A DNA stretch of 64,000 nucleotides from Arthrobacter sp. H35-D1 (GCF_030063185.1 NZ_JASISP010000012.1:1-64000); one strand, 5' to 3'; counted from the stretch's first letter, positions 17,294 to 26,477 are shown. Numbers and translations: made by a program. The notes: generated by a model not told the origin, from the sequence alone.

Positions 17294-18577
17294 ATGACTG
17301 ATTCCACGAGCGCATTCCTGCGCTACGACGGCGGAGAGCTTGAACTGCCGCGACTCGAAGCAGCAGAAGGCAACGCCGGTTATGACGTTTCCAAGCTTCT
17401 GAAGGAAACCGGCACCGTCACCTACGACCCCGGCTTCGTCAATACCGCAGCAACATCTTCCGCCATCACCTACATTGACGGCGATGCGGGCATTCTGCGC
17501 TACCGCGGCTACCCCATCGAGGAGCTGGCAGAGCACTCGAGCTTCCTCGAAGTGTCCTACCTGCTGATCTACGGCAACCTGCCCACTCCGGAAGAGCTTG
17601 ACGCTTTCGACCAGCGCATCCGCCGCCACACCATGTTGCACGAAGACCTCAAGGGCTTCTTCGGCGGCTTCCCGCGCGACGCGCACCCCATGCCCGTGCT
17701 GTCCTCGGCCGTCTCCGCGCTGTCCACGTTCTACCAGGACTCCCTTGACCCGTTCGACGACGAGCAGGTGGAAATGGCCACCATCCGCCTCATGGCGAAA
17801 ATGCCCGTCATCGCCGCCTACGCGCACAAGAAGTCCACCGGCCAGCCCATGCTGTACCCGGATAACTCCATGGACCTGGTCTCGAATTTCCTCCGCCTGA
17901 ACTTCGGCGTTCCCGCCGAGCACTACGAGATGGACCCGGTGGTTGTGAAGGCCCTGGACCTGCTGTTGATCCTGCACGCGGACCACGAGCAGAACTGCTC
18001 CACCTCCACCGTGCGCCTGGTGGGTTCCGCCAACGCGAACATGTTTGCCTCCGTTTCCGCCGGCATCAACGCCCTGTTTGGCCCCCTGCACGGCGGAGCC
18101 AACGAGGCAGTGCTGAACATGCTCCGCCAGATCCGGGACAGCGGAGAACCCGTGGAAAAGTTCGTGGAGCGCGTGAAGAACAAGGAAGACGGCGTGAAGC
18201 TCATGGGCTTCGGGCACCGCGTCTACAAGAACTACGATCCGCGCGCCAAGATCGTGAAGGCCACGGCCCACGAAATCCTGGAAAAGCTCGGCGGCAACGA
18301 CGAACTCCTTGACATCGCCATGCGCCTGGAAGAAGTTGCCCTGACGGATGAGTACTTCGTCTCCCGCAAGCTGTATCCGAACGTGGACTTCTACACCGGC
18401 CTGATTTACAAGGCCATGGGCTTCCCCGAGAAGATGTTCACCGTCCTGTTCGCCATTGGCCGCCTGCCCGGTTGGATTGCCCAGTGGCGCGAGATGATGA
18501 AGGATCCGCAGACCAAGATCGGCCGCCCGCGCCAGCTCTACACGGGCGAGCCGGAGCGCATGTACCCCTCGCGGTAG
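17294..18577 (+). CDS. gltA: Citrate synthase
   Basis: The 427-residue type II citrate synthase condenses acetyl-CoA with oxaloacetate at the entry to the TCA cycle. Active-site segments are present: LHADHEQNCSTSTVRL (catalytic His), LHGGANEAVLNML and MGFGHRVYKNYDPRA (second catalytic His), and NVDFYTGLIYKAMG (Asp). Length is standard. AAGGGG precedes the ATG by 6 bases. It is monocistronic, with its own promoter and a downstream terminator. Confidence 0.97.
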   Translation: MTDSTSAFLRYDGGELELPRLEAAEGNAGYDVSKLLKETGTVTYDPGFVNTAATSSAITYIDGDAGILRYRGYPIEELAEHSSFLEVSYLLIYGNLPTPEELDAFDQRIRRHTMLHEDLKGFFGGFPRDAHPMPVLSSAVSALSTFYQDSLDPFDDEQVEMATIRLMAKMPVIAAYAHKKSTGQPMLYPDNSMDLVSNFLRLNFGVPAEHYEMDPVVVKALDLLLILHADHEQNCSTSTVRLVGSANANMFASVSAGINALFGPLHGGANEAVLNMLRQIRDSGEPVEKFVERVKNKEDGVKLMGFGHRVYKNYDPRAKIVKATAHEILEKLGGNDELLDIAMRLEEVALTDEYFVSRKLYPNVDFYTGLIYKAMGFPEKMFTVLFAIGRLPGWIAQWREMMKDPQTKIGRPRQLYTGEPERMYPSR

Positions 18578-18593
18578 TCCCCACGCCCTCCCA

Positions 18594-18750
18594 CCCCTCA
18601 CAAGTTCGGGGCGGGGCCCTCGGGCGCGTGGGCCCAGAGTGTGGGTCCGATAAATCGCTGGCGCGATTTCCCGGGAACCTGGCAAGTGTGGGCCCACCAC
18701 GCTTCTGCCCCTCACAAGTTCGGGGCGGGGCCCTCGGGCGCGTGGGCCCA
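18594..18750 (+). repeat. Pair of 43-bp direct repeats downstream of gltA
   Basis: An identical 43-bp GC-rich sequence beginning CCCCTCACAAGTTCGGGGC lies at 18594-18636 and 18708-18750. The copies are 114 bp apart and end in GGGCGCGTGGGCCCA. No gene is supported between the gltA stop (18577) and 18868. Confidence 0.85.
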
Positions 18751-18773
18751 TCCCCCGTGGGCCCGGGTATTCC

Positions 18774-18818
18774 GGCGGTGGGTGGCTTTCCCTTGGGAGA
18801 GTCGCCCACCGCCTTTCT
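18774..18818 (+). terminator. Probable gltA terminator
   Basis: GGCGGTGGG (18774-18782) pairs with CCCACCGCC (18805-18813), followed by TTTCT. It lies beyond the 43-bp repeats. Confidence 0.6.
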
Positions 18819-18868
18819 CATGCAAGCCCCTGTCACGAAACCCTCGTCACGAAAGTTGAACAACCCAA

Positions 18869-19054
18869 ATGCTGAAATTGTTGCTGCATACCTTCTCCAT
18901 GGCGTTCCCCATTGTTGTTGTGGTGCTGGGCATCCTGCTGCTGGTGGGCAAAACGGTGTTCCTCCCATACTTCATCGCCTCAGTTGTCGCCATGCTGGTG
19001 CTGCTGGTGCTGTTGTACCTGGACAAGAAAAAGGACGCAGCAGCCAGCAAGTAG
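18869..19054 (+). CDS. Small membrane protein, unknown function
   Basis: The 61-residue protein has two hydrophobic helices, FPIVVVVLGILLLVGKTVFL and IASVVAMLVLLVLLYL, and a Lys-rich end DKKKDAAASK. No clear ribosome-binding site precedes the ATG. The clean helix pattern and positive-inside tail support it being real, but a non-functional open frame is possible. Confidence 0.55.
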   Translation: MLKLLLHTFSMAFPIVVVVLGILLLVGKTVFLPYFIASVVAMLVLLVLLYLDKKKDAAASK

Positions 19055-19066
19055 GCAGGCTTGGCA

Positions 19067-19285
19067 GTCGAGCGCGTCGAGACCCGGCCCGCGTGCTGTT
19101 GCTTGCACGTCTGCGCATGGACGGTTCGACACCCTGCGCCCCTGCAATAGTGGCGGCACATCCGCGCCAAACGGTGCGCGGGCGGCAAAGCGGGCCCGGT
19201 GGTCGAGCGCGTCGAGACCCGGTAATTGAGCCCGGCAATTGAGCCAGGCAATTGAGCCCGGTAAATGAGCCCAATGAATGAGCAC
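19067..19285. repeat. Palindrome pair and 13-bp tandem repeats upstream of a TetR gene
   Basis: The near-palindrome GTCGAGCGCGTCGAGACC occurs at 19067 and again at 19202, with flanking CGG shared. Directly after the second copy lie four 13-bp tandem units of consensus GGYAAWTGAGCCM (19221, 19234, 19247, 19260) and a degenerate fifth at 19273. The tandem block ends 30 bp before the TetR-family start codon, so it could be an operator region. No gene is supported here. Confidence 0.75.
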
Positions 19286-19314
19286 AGTTGAAACAAGTGT
19301 GCTAAAAAAGACAT

Positions 19315-19938
19315 GTGCCTAAAATTATTGATGCCGATGACCGCCGCGAACTTGTTGCGGACGCTGTATTCAACGTGATTTCAGAGCGTGGCCTGGCACA
19401 AGCGTCATTGCGCAACGTGGCCCAGGCGGCCGGGCTTGCCCTGGGCTCGGTGCGGCACTATTTTGACAACCAGGCAGAGCTGATGGAGTTTGCCTGCCGG
19501 GTCAACTCCGAGCGCATCCACGTCCGCGCACTCGACAAGCTCGAAGTGCTCGAGGGGCAGCCGCTGCCGGGTGCAGCGGTGGAAGTCGTGGAAGCATGTG
19601 CTGGCGTCCTGGAGGAGCTGTTGCCCCTGGACGAGGCGCGGCGTGCGGACGCGGTGGTGCACATGGAGTTCATGCTTGCTGCCCGAACCAACACCGAACT
19701 CTCCGCTGCCGCCCGGGACGACTACCGGGCCACGGGCGCCGTCGTGGGCCGCGTGGTGCTGCAGCTGTTGGAAAGCCCGCTCGCCACTGCCAATCTGGTG
19801 CCCGTGGATGAGGCCGAGCGACTGATCGGCCTATTGGATGGATTGAGCCTGCGCATGGTCCTGCAGCCCGACTGGGCAGCTCCTGAACAAGGCCGGGCCA
19901 CTCTGCGCAGGCACCTGAACGCGCTGCTGGCAAACTAG
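19315..19938 (+). CDS. TetR/AcrR-family transcriptional regulator
   Basis: The 207-residue product has a helix-turn-helix at residues ~10-55, VADAVFNVISERGLAQASLRNVAQAAGLALGSVRHYFDNQ, which is the TetR signature, followed by an all-helical ligand domain (TetR_C_6-like). The start is GTG at 19315; no ATG fits better. The 13-bp tandem repeats directly upstream are candidate self-binding sites. The following gene is 94 bp downstream on the same strand. The ligand cannot be predicted. Confidence 0.88.
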   Translation: MPKIIDADDRRELVADAVFNVISERGLAQASLRNVAQAAGLALGSVRHYFDNQAELMEFACRVNSERIHVRALDKLEVLEGQPLPGAAVEVVEACAGVLEELLPLDEARRADAVVHMEFMLAARTNTELSAAARDDYRATGAVVGRVVLQLLESPLATANLVPVDEAERLIGLLDGLSLRMVLQPDWAAPEQGRATLRRHLNALLAN

Positions 19939-20032
19939 CTGCAGTTGGCCCGGTGCCGAGTCGGCCGCTTCAGCGTAAACTCGAAGGTGGGATTGCTGCA
20001 CCAATACTGCGGCGGCTGGAGGCGGAAGAAGA

Positions 20033-20644
20033 ATGCACCATACAGGCGGCCCCGGGTGGCGGATTACCATGGATACGTGTGGACCCATGCTCATGGCCCT
20101 TTATCTTCGCGATGTGGCAGGTCTGGTTGGCGCCGGCACCCCTGCCCTCTCGCATGTGGCGCCCACTGTCAATGCCTCGGACCACACCATGCTGATATCC
20201 AGCGTCGGCGGCACCGATGCCTTGCGAGACCAGTGGGAATTCTGGTGGAGCAGGCTGTTGCAGCAGGTGCCGGGCACCGAAGACACGCTCACCGCTCCGG
20301 ACTTTCCCGAACTGGCCGGCATGCCCGCGCTGCAGCGGGTGGCACATGCGCACCATGGGGCGGCGCTAACCTGGGCACGGGAGCAGACGCAGCTGTATTC
20401 CATGCTTGCCCAACAGCGTGAAACCTTGGGCGGGCACAAGATTTTGGCGGACCTGGTGCAGAACAGGGAAATGGAACTCGGCCGCAGCGCCAGGGATTTC
20501 ACCTTGACCATCCTGGAAGTGCCCCTTGCCGAACAGCGTGCATGGTTCATTGAGCCGAACCGCCTGATCATGAGCACCCACCTGCTTGACGACCAGGAAG
20601 CATTCTGCAGCTACGTCCAGCCCGTGGTGGATCTGCTCGTCTAG
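20033..20644 (+). CDS. Protein of unknown function
   Basis: I do not recognise this 203-residue protein. It has no signal peptide or membrane segment. A GGAGG precedes ATG 20033 by about 10 bases; ATG 20069 is an alternative start. It contains a Trp-rich stretch DQWEFWWSRLLQQVPG and a C-terminal helical region. Its stop codon overlaps the stop of the convergent gene by 3 bases. Confidence 0.65.
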   Translation: MHHTGGPGWRITMDTCGPMLMALYLRDVAGLVGAGTPALSHVAPTVNASDHTMLISSVGGTDALRDQWEFWWSRLLQQVPGTEDTLTAPDFPELAGMPALQRVAHAHHGAALTWAREQTQLYSMLAQQRETLGGHKILADLVQNREMELGRSARDFTLTILEVPLAEQRAWFIEPNRLIMSTHLLDDQEAFCSYVQPVVDLLV

Positions 20645-21525
20645 CTTTCCTGTGCCAAGGCCACATGGATGGCCACTTGTGACGGAGTTTCCGAGCCGCC
20701 GGTCTGCCAGCCAACATTTTCGCCGTCAACATTGGCTGTTCTGTCCCACGTTTGTCCAGCGTGGCTGACTTCTACGATGCCGAATTGCCCGGCATTGGCC
20801 AGCGCCCACTGGGCCAACATCCAGCCGTGGGCTTCGGAGACCTCAAAGTGCAGTTTTGTGCCGGTTTCCTCTTCCACGGCGTTGGCCTCCAACCGGCCCA
20901 CAGTTCCCTCTGCCGCAGCGATAACGTCTTGCGCGCTGCTGCCCGAGACGGCTGGCGGGAGCGTGCAATTGAGCCCCGCCCGGCTTTGCCCCGTCATGGC
21001 CGAGGCAAAGGCCCGCGACAACTGCTCGTGCTTGCCGTACGCGTGCGGGTATCCGGAGCGCTGGACAATCTGGGCTGCGTCGTTGATGGGCAAGTCGGCA
21101 TATCCGGACACCTGTTCCAGGGCGTCGTAGAAAGCGTTGGCTGAAAATACGGGGTCCATGATGTCTTCCATGCTGCCCCAGCCTTGGGACGGGCGCTGCT
21201 GAAACAGGCCAACTGAATCCAAATCGCCGTAGTCAATGTTGCGCAGCTTGGATTCCTGCAGGGCCGTGGCCAACGCGATGGAGGCTGCCCGTGCGGGCAT
21301 GCCGCGTTGCACGGCCAGGGCGGAAATGAGGGAGGCATTTTCACTTTGGTCAAGCTCCAGCTTGTAGCTGCGGTCGCCGACGGTGGCGGTGCATCCCGTG
21401 GACAGCCCCGGAGCCATCACGTCCCGGAGCGTGCCGACAAGCCAAACGCCGCCACCAATAAGCAGGCCCGCACAGACCACGGTGACCGTCAGCAGCGCAG
21501 TGATGCGCCTGCTCCGCCTGCTCAT
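20641..21525 (-). CDS. Secreted or membrane-anchored protein with a lysozyme-like motif
   Basis: The 294-residue product has a basic N-terminus MSRRSRRITALLT followed by one membrane helix (about residues 9-32), so it should face outward. The segment ATALQESKLRNIDYGDLDSVGLFQQRPSQGWG is the hallmark of a widespread actinobacterial family with a lysozyme-like fold, where the Glu could be catalytic. Homologues are often labelled heavy-metal transporter, which the sequence does not support. It ends 27 bp before the dapD stop on the same strand side, so it may be transcribed with dapD. Confidence 0.75.
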   Translation of the reverse strand: MSRRSRRITALLTVTVVCAGLLIGGGVWLVGTLRDVMAPGLSTGCTATVGDRSYKLELDQSENASLISALAVQRGMPARAASIALATALQESKLRNIDYGDLDSVGLFQQRPSQGWGSMEDIMDPVFSANAFYDALEQVSGYADLPINDAAQIVQRSGYPHAYGKHEQLSRAFASAMTGQSRAGLNCTLPPAVSGSSAQDVIAAAEGTVGRLEANAVEEETGTKLHFEVSEAHGWMLAQWALANAGQFGIVEVSHAGQTWDRTANVDGENVGWQTGGSETPSQVAIHVALAQES

Positions 21526-21552
21526 GGCAGCGAGCCTGGGGCTGCTGCAGCG

Positions 21553-22542
21553 CTAGTTGGCATGCAGGATCTCATTGAGGGCCACCGTGGCTCCCTTGCG
21601 CGGCAGCGCTTCGACTTCGCCTGTAGTTGAGTTGCGACGGAACAACAGGTTGGGAACTGCCGAGAGCTCGCTGGCCTTGACCACGGCGCTGGTGGCCGTG
21701 CCGCCGTCGTTCGTGGATCCGTGGAGCCGCACCCGGCTCCCGGCGGTGATGTACAGGCCGGCTTCCACCACGGAGTCGTCGCCGATGCTGATGCCCACCC
21801 CTGAGTTGGCGCCCAGCAACACTCGCTCGCCTATGGCGACGCGTTCGCGTCCGCCGCCGGACAGCGTGCCCATGATGGACGCGCCGCCGCCCACATCGCT
21901 TCCGTCGCCCACCACGACGCCGGCCGAAATGCGGCCTTCAACCATGGAGGTGCCCAGCGTGCCGGCATTGAAGTTGACGAAGCCTTCGTGCATGACGGTG
22001 GTGCCTTCGGCCAAATGGGCGCCGAGCCGGACACGGTCGGCGTCGCCAATGCGCACCCCGGCCGGGATGACGTAATCCACCATGCGCGGGAATTTGTCCA
22101 CGCCGTAGACCGTGACGGGGCCGCGTTGGCGCAGCTTGGCGCGGGTGAGTTCGAAACCTTCGACGGCGGCCGGGCCAAAGTTTGTCCAGACAACATTGCT
22201 GAGCTTGCCAAAGACCCCGTCGAGATTGATGGTGTTGGGGGCAACGAGGCGGTGGGAGAGCAGGTGCAGTCGCAGGTAGGCGTCGACGGCGTCCGCGGGG
22301 GCGGCGTCCAAGTCGATCTGGGCGAATACCAACTGCAAGCTCACATCCCTGGCTGTGTCGGTGCCGCCTGCCGCCAGTTCAACAAGCCCGGGATCGGCTT
22401 CGGGTGCATCACCCAGGGTGCCGGTAATGGTGCCAAGAGCGGGGCTGGGGAACCACACATCAAGGATGGTGCCCGAGCCGGTGGTGGTGGCAAGGCCGAA
22501 GCCGTGGGCGGAGCGCTCTGTGGGTGCAGCTGTTTGGGTCAT
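21553..22542 (-). CDS. dapD: Tetrahydrodipicolinate N-succinyltransferase DapD
   Basis: The 329-residue enzyme succinylates tetrahydrodipicolinate in the DAP/lysine pathway. The C-terminal half is a left-handed beta-helix hexapeptide-repeat domain (for example [36 protein letters not shown], broken into 6-residue turns), with [33 protein letters not shown] typical of the actinobacterial long DapD form. Length fits Mycobacterium-type DapD. The gene lies upstream of, and on the same strand as, the lysozyme-like gene. Confidence 0.95.
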   Translation of the reverse strand: MTQTAAPTERSAHGFGLATTTGSGTILDVWFPSPALGTITGTLGDAPEADPGLVELAAGGTDTARDVSLQLVFAQIDLDAAPADAVDAYLRLHLLSHRLVAPNTINLDGVFGKLSNVVWTNFGPAAVEGFELTRAKLRQRGPVTVYGVDKFPRMVDYVIPAGVRIGDADRVRLGAHLAEGTTVMHEGFVNFNAGTLGTSMVEGRISAGVVVGDGSDVGGGASIMGTLSGGGRERVAIGERVLLGANSGVGISIGDDSVVEAGLYITAGSRVRLHGSTNDGGTATSAVVKASELSAVPNLLFRRNSTTGEVEALPRKGATVALNEILHAN

Positions 22543-22611
22543 GGGACAAGTTTATCGCTAGCGGACACCCGGCTGTTGCCACCGGGGGCCCACCAACGTC
22601 AATAGGGATGC

Positions 22612-24207
22612 TTAGGCAACTGTGAAGGTGATGGAATGCCAGCCCGAAGAGCCGTTCGGCGCAGGGGGAGCTTGTTCTTCTATTTGCAGTTCACCGTTCG
22701 CGTCGTAGGCACGGACCTGCACATTGTGTGATCCAGCCGGTGCGTCCTGCCAGACATAGGACCACTGCCGCCACGTATCCACCGATGCTTCGGCAGCCAG
22801 CTCGGCCTCGAGCCACTCGCCGTTGTCCAACTGGACTTCAACTTTCGAAATGCCCTTGGTCTGCGCCCAGGCGCTGCCACCGATGGCGACCTTGCCGGCG
22901 GGAACACGGGCCAAGGCCTTTGGCACCTCGATGCGGGAGGAGGCCTTGATGGGTCCATGCGAGGACCATCCGCGCGAGGTCCAGTAGCCCGCCTTCTCGG
23001 CGAAGGTTGTTACTTCCAAGTCGACAACCCACTTGGTGGCCGAGACAAAGCCGTACAGACCAGGCACCACCATGCGGACGGGAAAGCCGTGCTGCAGCGG
23101 CAATGGTTCGTCATTCATGCCCACGGCCAGAATGGCGTCGCGGTCATCCTGCAGGATGGGCAGCGGGGTTGAGGCGCTGAAGCCGTCGCTGCTGGTGGAG
23201 AGGACCATGTCGGCCCCGGCCTTGGGCTTTGCCCGGGCCAGCACCTCCCGCAGCGGGTAGCCGAGCCATTTGGCGTTGCCGACCAGGTTCCCGCCCACCA
23301 CATTCGATACGCAGGCCAAGGTTACATAGGTCTCGATAAGATCCGATCCCATAAGCTCCTCGAAATCGAGCGTGAACTCCTCTTCGACCATTCCATGCAC
23401 GCGCAGCTGCCAGTTGGCAGGATCGAGCTCCGGCACCACAAGCGCGGTGTCGATGCGGTAAAAGTCGTTGTTGGGTGTCACAAAGGGGGTGACACCTTCC
23501 ACCGGCGCCTGGACTCCGCCGGGCAGCGCCGCAGCCTTGGTCTTGGCGGCCGGGAGCTTGAGGGCTTCGCGCACTTGGCGGACGGCGTTGCGCGTGCTGG
23601 AAAGGGCGTTTCCGGCAACACCTGCCACGACGGCTACTCCCGCCAGTGCCGCAGTCCTGAGCAAAAAGGTCCGACGGGTGGGTGAACCGGCCGTGGGGCT
23701 GTGCGGGCCCGATCCTTGGGCCTGAGCCTCCTCGGCATCCTCGGATTGCTCCGGAACCGGGGTCAGGAAACGCAAGCTCCACAGACCGGCGGCCGTGCCG
23801 ATAAGCAAAGGAAACAGGTCCGCGATGCCTGCACCGGAGCGCGTGATGATGGCGGCGGCCATGACAAGGGCAAAGACAATCACCAGCGCTGCGCCGGCCT
23901 TGAAATTTCTCCGGGCCAGAATTCCGGCCACTGCGGAGAATATTGCTGCGACAACACCCATGGAGATGAGCAGGACCATTTTGTCATTGGTGCCAAAGGT
24001 GGCGATGGCGAAATCTTTCAGCCAGCTCGGGGTGAAGTCGATAAAGGTGGATCCCACCGATGTCAGGGGAGCTGCGGCGGGGCCGAAAAAGACCGAAAGC
24101 AGTTGGGCCACGGCGAACAAAATAGCTGCCGCAACAAGCCCAGCCAGCGCCCCTGGCCAAATGGCATGGATACGGTGTTTGCGTGGTGTCTTGCTCCGAG
24201 TGCTCAT
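22612..24207 (-). CDS. Membrane-anchored sulfite-oxidase-family molybdo-oxidoreductase
   Basis: The 531-residue protein has an N-terminal membrane part with about four to five helices (residues ~15-170), then a twin-Arg-like RRTFLLRTAALAG segment, then the molybdopterin domain. The cofactor Cys lies in ETYVTLACVSNVVGGNLVGNAKWLG, and GFPVRMVVPGLYGFVSATKWVV is characteristic of the family. The C-terminal dimerisation domain follows (VEVQLDNGEWLEAELA). The substrate is unknown. It lies downstream of rskA and has its own candidate SigK promoter, linking it to the SigK regulon. Confidence 0.92.
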   Translation of the reverse strand: MSTRSKTPRKHRIHAIWPGALAGLVAAAILFAVAQLLSVFFGPAAAPLTSVGSTFIDFTPSWLKDFAIATFGTNDKMVLLISMGVVAAIFSAVAGILARRNFKAGAALVIVFALVMAAAIITRSGAGIADLFPLLIGTAAGLWSLRFLTPVPEQSEDAEEAQAQGSGPHSPTAGSPTRRTFLLRTAALAGVAVVAGVAGNALSSTRNAVRQVREALKLPAAKTKAAALPGGVQAPVEGVTPFVTPNNDFYRIDTALVVPELDPANWQLRVHGMVEEEFTLDFEELMGSDLIETYVTLACVSNVVGGNLVGNAKWLGYPLREVLARAKPKAGADMVLSTSSDGFSASTPLPILQDDRDAILAVGMNDEPLPLQHGFPVRMVVPGLYGFVSATKWVVDLEVTTFAEKAGYWTSRGWSSHGPIKASSRIEVPKALARVPAGKVAIGGSAWAQTKGISKVEVQLDNGEWLEAELAAEASVDTWRQWSYVWQDAPAGSHNVQVRAYDANGELQIEEQAPPAPNGSSGWHSITFTVA

Positions 24208-24276
24208 CAGATGATCCTTAAGACTGTTGCGTGGCTACCGGGCAATCGTTCTTTCGGTAGAAGTGCTCTTAAAGTA

Positions 24277-24303
24277 GTTCGGAGCGGACCCGCTGCCGGA
24301 TTG
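24277..24303 (-). promoter_or_regulatory. Candidate SigK promoter of the molybdo-oxidoreductase gene
   Basis: Read on the minus strand: CAATCC, a 15-bp spacer, then CCGAAC, 70 bases before the start codon. The layout matches the element upstream of the fasciclin lipoprotein (CAATCC, 15 bp, CCGAAG). It resembles the M. tuberculosis SigK consensus as I recall it (-35 CCATCC, -10 CCGAAT). Confidence 0.6.
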
Positions 24304-24341
24304 CTTCGACAGGGGTTCCGCTCCAAAAAAGTTTCTACCGG

Positions 24342-25151
24342 CTAAAGTGCCTGCACCAGCAGCGGAGGGGTGGTGGGTGCCGGTGAACCGCCTGCGGGCT
24401 CAACGGTGATCCCTACATGGGTGGCACCATCCAATGGCCCGTCGAGGACCTGCAAACCGGGAGTGGGGGAGCCTGGATTTTGCATCAGCCCGGCGGGAAC
24501 AGCACCGGCCGCGGAAATGAACCACAGCTCATAGGTTTTGTCGGCGGGAAGTTCAGCCATGCCCTGAACCAGCACGGCAGCCTGGTTGGCCTTCCCGGAA
24601 GACGCGACCGTCACCGAGGCGCCGTCGGCCATTTCGGTGGTGGCAATCTTGGCGTCGGATGAACTGACGATGCCCAGCATGGCTTCCTGCTGGGCCTGGG
24701 CGGTTGCCTGCTTGTCTTCAAGGGCCACCAGGCGTTTCTGCAAGTGCGTGTCGGTGGTGTTTTGGCCGACAACCCATCCCACGACACCGGCAAAGACCAC
24801 CAAGGCTGCGGCGGCGCTGAGCGCCGGCATCCATCGATTGCCCTTGGCGCTGCGGGAACTTCTCCCATGGTGGGCACGCGATTTGGCCGAGGAAATATCG
24901 CGCACTTCAGAAGGGGCTGCGAGCTGTCGCTTGGTGCGAATCGCTGCCATGAGATCAGTCTTCAGCTGTGCCGGCGGCGCCTCTTCTTCGGTGCCGAAGG
25001 CCAGCAGTGCCGCCGTCTCGGCAAGGCTGCGTGCCTCGTCGGCTGCTTGCGGGTCGGTCAGGGCGTAGCGCTCGAAGTCTGCGCGTTCGTCATTGTCCAG
25101 GGCGTCCAAAGCGTAGGCGCCGGTATTCAAGTTCAATTGCTTGTCCATCAT
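24342..25151 (-). CDS. rskA: Anti-sigma-K factor RskA
   Basis: The 269-residue membrane anti-sigma factor has an N-terminal sigma-binding helical domain (NTGAYALDALDNDERADFERYALTDPQAADEA, given in parts as in the RskA family), one membrane helix around residues 108-128 (LSAAAALVVFAGVVGWVVG), and an extracytoplasmic RskA domain ending in LDGATHVGITVEPAGGSPAPTTPP. The start overlaps the sigK stop by 4 bases, so the two are coupled. In mycobacteria RskA holds SigK inactive until it is cleaved in the membrane. Confidence 0.93.
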   Translation of the reverse strand: MMDKQLNLNTGAYALDALDNDERADFERYALTDPQAADEARSLAETAALLAFGTEEEAPPAQLKTDLMAAIRTKRQLAAPSEVRDISSAKSRAHHGRSSRSAKGNRWMPALSAAAALVVFAGVVGWVVGQNTTDTHLQKRLVALEDKQATAQAQQEAMLGIVSSSDAKIATTEMADGASVTVASSGKANQAAVLVQGMAELPADKTYELWFISAAGAVPAGLMQNPGSPTPGLQVLDGPLDGATHVGITVEPAGGSPAPTTPPLLVQAL

Positions 25152-25759
25152 GCGACTCCTAACTTGCTTCGCATCCTGATCATGCCGTCACGGATTCTAG
25201 TCTTAATTGTACCCACTGGAACCTGAAGAAGCTCAGCCACCTCTTGATGGGTGTATCCACCGTAGTAGGCCAAGCTGATGGCTTCCTGTTGAGCGGTTGT
25301 GAGGGACTTCAAGGCCTGCTGGACGCGTTCCGCTTCCAATTGCCCTTCAACGGTGTCGGCAACATCCTCGTAGCTTTCCTTGTACTCCTTGATGCCTTGG
25401 CGCAGGTCCCTGTCGGAGCTGGCTTGGCTGGCCCTGACTTTGTCCACGGCCTTTCGGTGCGCAATGACCAAAATCCAGGAAATGGCTTTTCCCTTGTCCC
25501 GGTCAAAGCGCGAGGCTTGTTCCCAGACGTCAAGGAAAACTTCCTGAGTCACTTCCTGGCTCTGGGCAGCATCCCTGACCACGCGGCGCACCAAGCCAAA
25601 AACCCTGGCTGCCACAGCGTCGTAGAGTTCCTCGAAGGCCGCCTCGTCGCCTTGGGCGACGAGGCGGATAAGGTCTTCATGGGATAATGGAGTCAAGGAC
25701 TCCACGGATCGCAGCCAAGGTACACGCATGGTGTATACATTGCCACGTTCCACATCCAC
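25148..25759 (-). CDS. sigK: ECF sigma factor SigK
   Basis: The 203-residue protein has sigma-70 region 2 (AFEELYDAVAARVFGLVRRVVRD...SQEVTQEVFLDVWEQA) and region 4 (LTTAQQEAISLAYYGGYTHQEVAELLQVPVGTIKTRIRDGM), with the SigK-type spacing and the rskA gene directly downstream. The start is GTG at 25759, preceded by AAGGAAG; ATG 25729 is the alternative. It follows the fasciclin gene by 46 bp without a clear terminator, so it may be transcribed from that gene's SigK promoter, giving autoregulation. Confidence 0.93.
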   Translation of the reverse strand: MDVERGNVYTMRVPWLRSVESLTPLSHEDLIRLVAQGDEAAFEELYDAVAARVFGLVRRVVRDAAQSQEVTQEVFLDVWEQASRFDRDKGKAISWILVIAHRKAVDKVRASQASSDRDLRQGIKEYKESYEDVADTVEGQLEAERVQQALKSLTTAQQEAISLAYYGGYTHQEVAELLQVPVGTIKTRIRDGMIRMRSKLGVA

Positions 25760-25805
25760 AAGCGGACTTCCTTGGAGCTGTGTTGCGTTTTATTGATGCT
25801 CCGGA

Positions 25806-26477
25806 TTACTTCTTGGCCGGGGGCATCAGCACGGAGTCGATGAGGTAAACCGTGGCGTTGGCGGTCTTGACGCCACCACAGATGACCTTGGCGTCATTGA
25901 CCATCAGGTTGTCTCCGCTGCCGGTGACTTTCAGGTCGCTGCCCTCAGCCGTGGCATGCGTGCCGGCAACATCGCTCGGGGACAACTGGCCGGGGACCAC
26001 GTGGTAGGTGAGGATGGAGGTCAGCGCAGCCGAGTCCGTCTTCAATCCATCAATGGTTTCAGCCGGGATCTTGGCGAATGCTTCGTCAACCGGAGCGAAG
26101 ACGGTGAAGTCGCCGGAGTTGAGGGTGTCAACCAAGTTGACATCCTTGTTCAGCTCTCCTGAAATGGCGGCCGTCAGGGTCTTCAATAGCGGGTTGTTGG
26201 AGGCTGCGGTGGCGACCGGATCGGCGGCCATGCCCGCAACTGAGCCTGCGCCGTCGGGGACGGCTTCTGCGTAGGCGGCACAGCCGGATCCAACAAGGTC
26301 CGCTGACATGGCATCGGCGGATGCGGGAGCCGCTGAGCTCATCGGCGCCTCGGAGCTTGAGCTCGGGGTTTCGGTGGTTGCTCCGCTGCAAGAGGTGATG
26401 CCCAGTGCTGCGACGGCCAGGATGCCCAGGCCAAAGCTGACGCGCTTACGGTTTCCGGTCTTCAAGGTGGTGTTCAT
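25806..26477 (-). CDS. Fasciclin-domain lipoprotein (MPT70/MPT83-like)
   Basis: The 223-residue protein has a signal peptide with lipobox ending TSC near residue 30, a low-complexity Ser/Ala linker, and one fasciclin domain from about residue 85. FAS1 motifs are [18 protein letters not shown] and [15 protein letters not shown]70/MPT83 of M. tuberculosis have the same build and are the main SigK targets, which fits the position directly upstream of sigK-rskA and the candidate SigK promoter before this gene. A role in adhesion or cell-envelope interaction is inferred. Confidence 0.92.
   Translation of the reverse strand: MNTTLKTGNRKRVSFGLGILAVAALGITSCSGATTETPSSSSEAPMSSAAPASADAMSADLVGSGCAAYAEAVPDGAGSVAGMAADPVATAASNNPLLKTLTAAISGELNKDVNLVDTLNSGDFTVFAPVDEAFAKIPAETIDGLKTDSAALTSILTYHVVPGQLSPSDVAGTHATAEGSDLKVTGSGDNLMVNDAKVICGGVKTANATVYLIDSVLMPPAKK

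Noticed and set aside
17273-18751. Long antisense open frame over citrate synthase
   Set aside because: It contains repeated GPRARGPRPELVRG from the 43-bp repeats and otherwise mirrors gltA.
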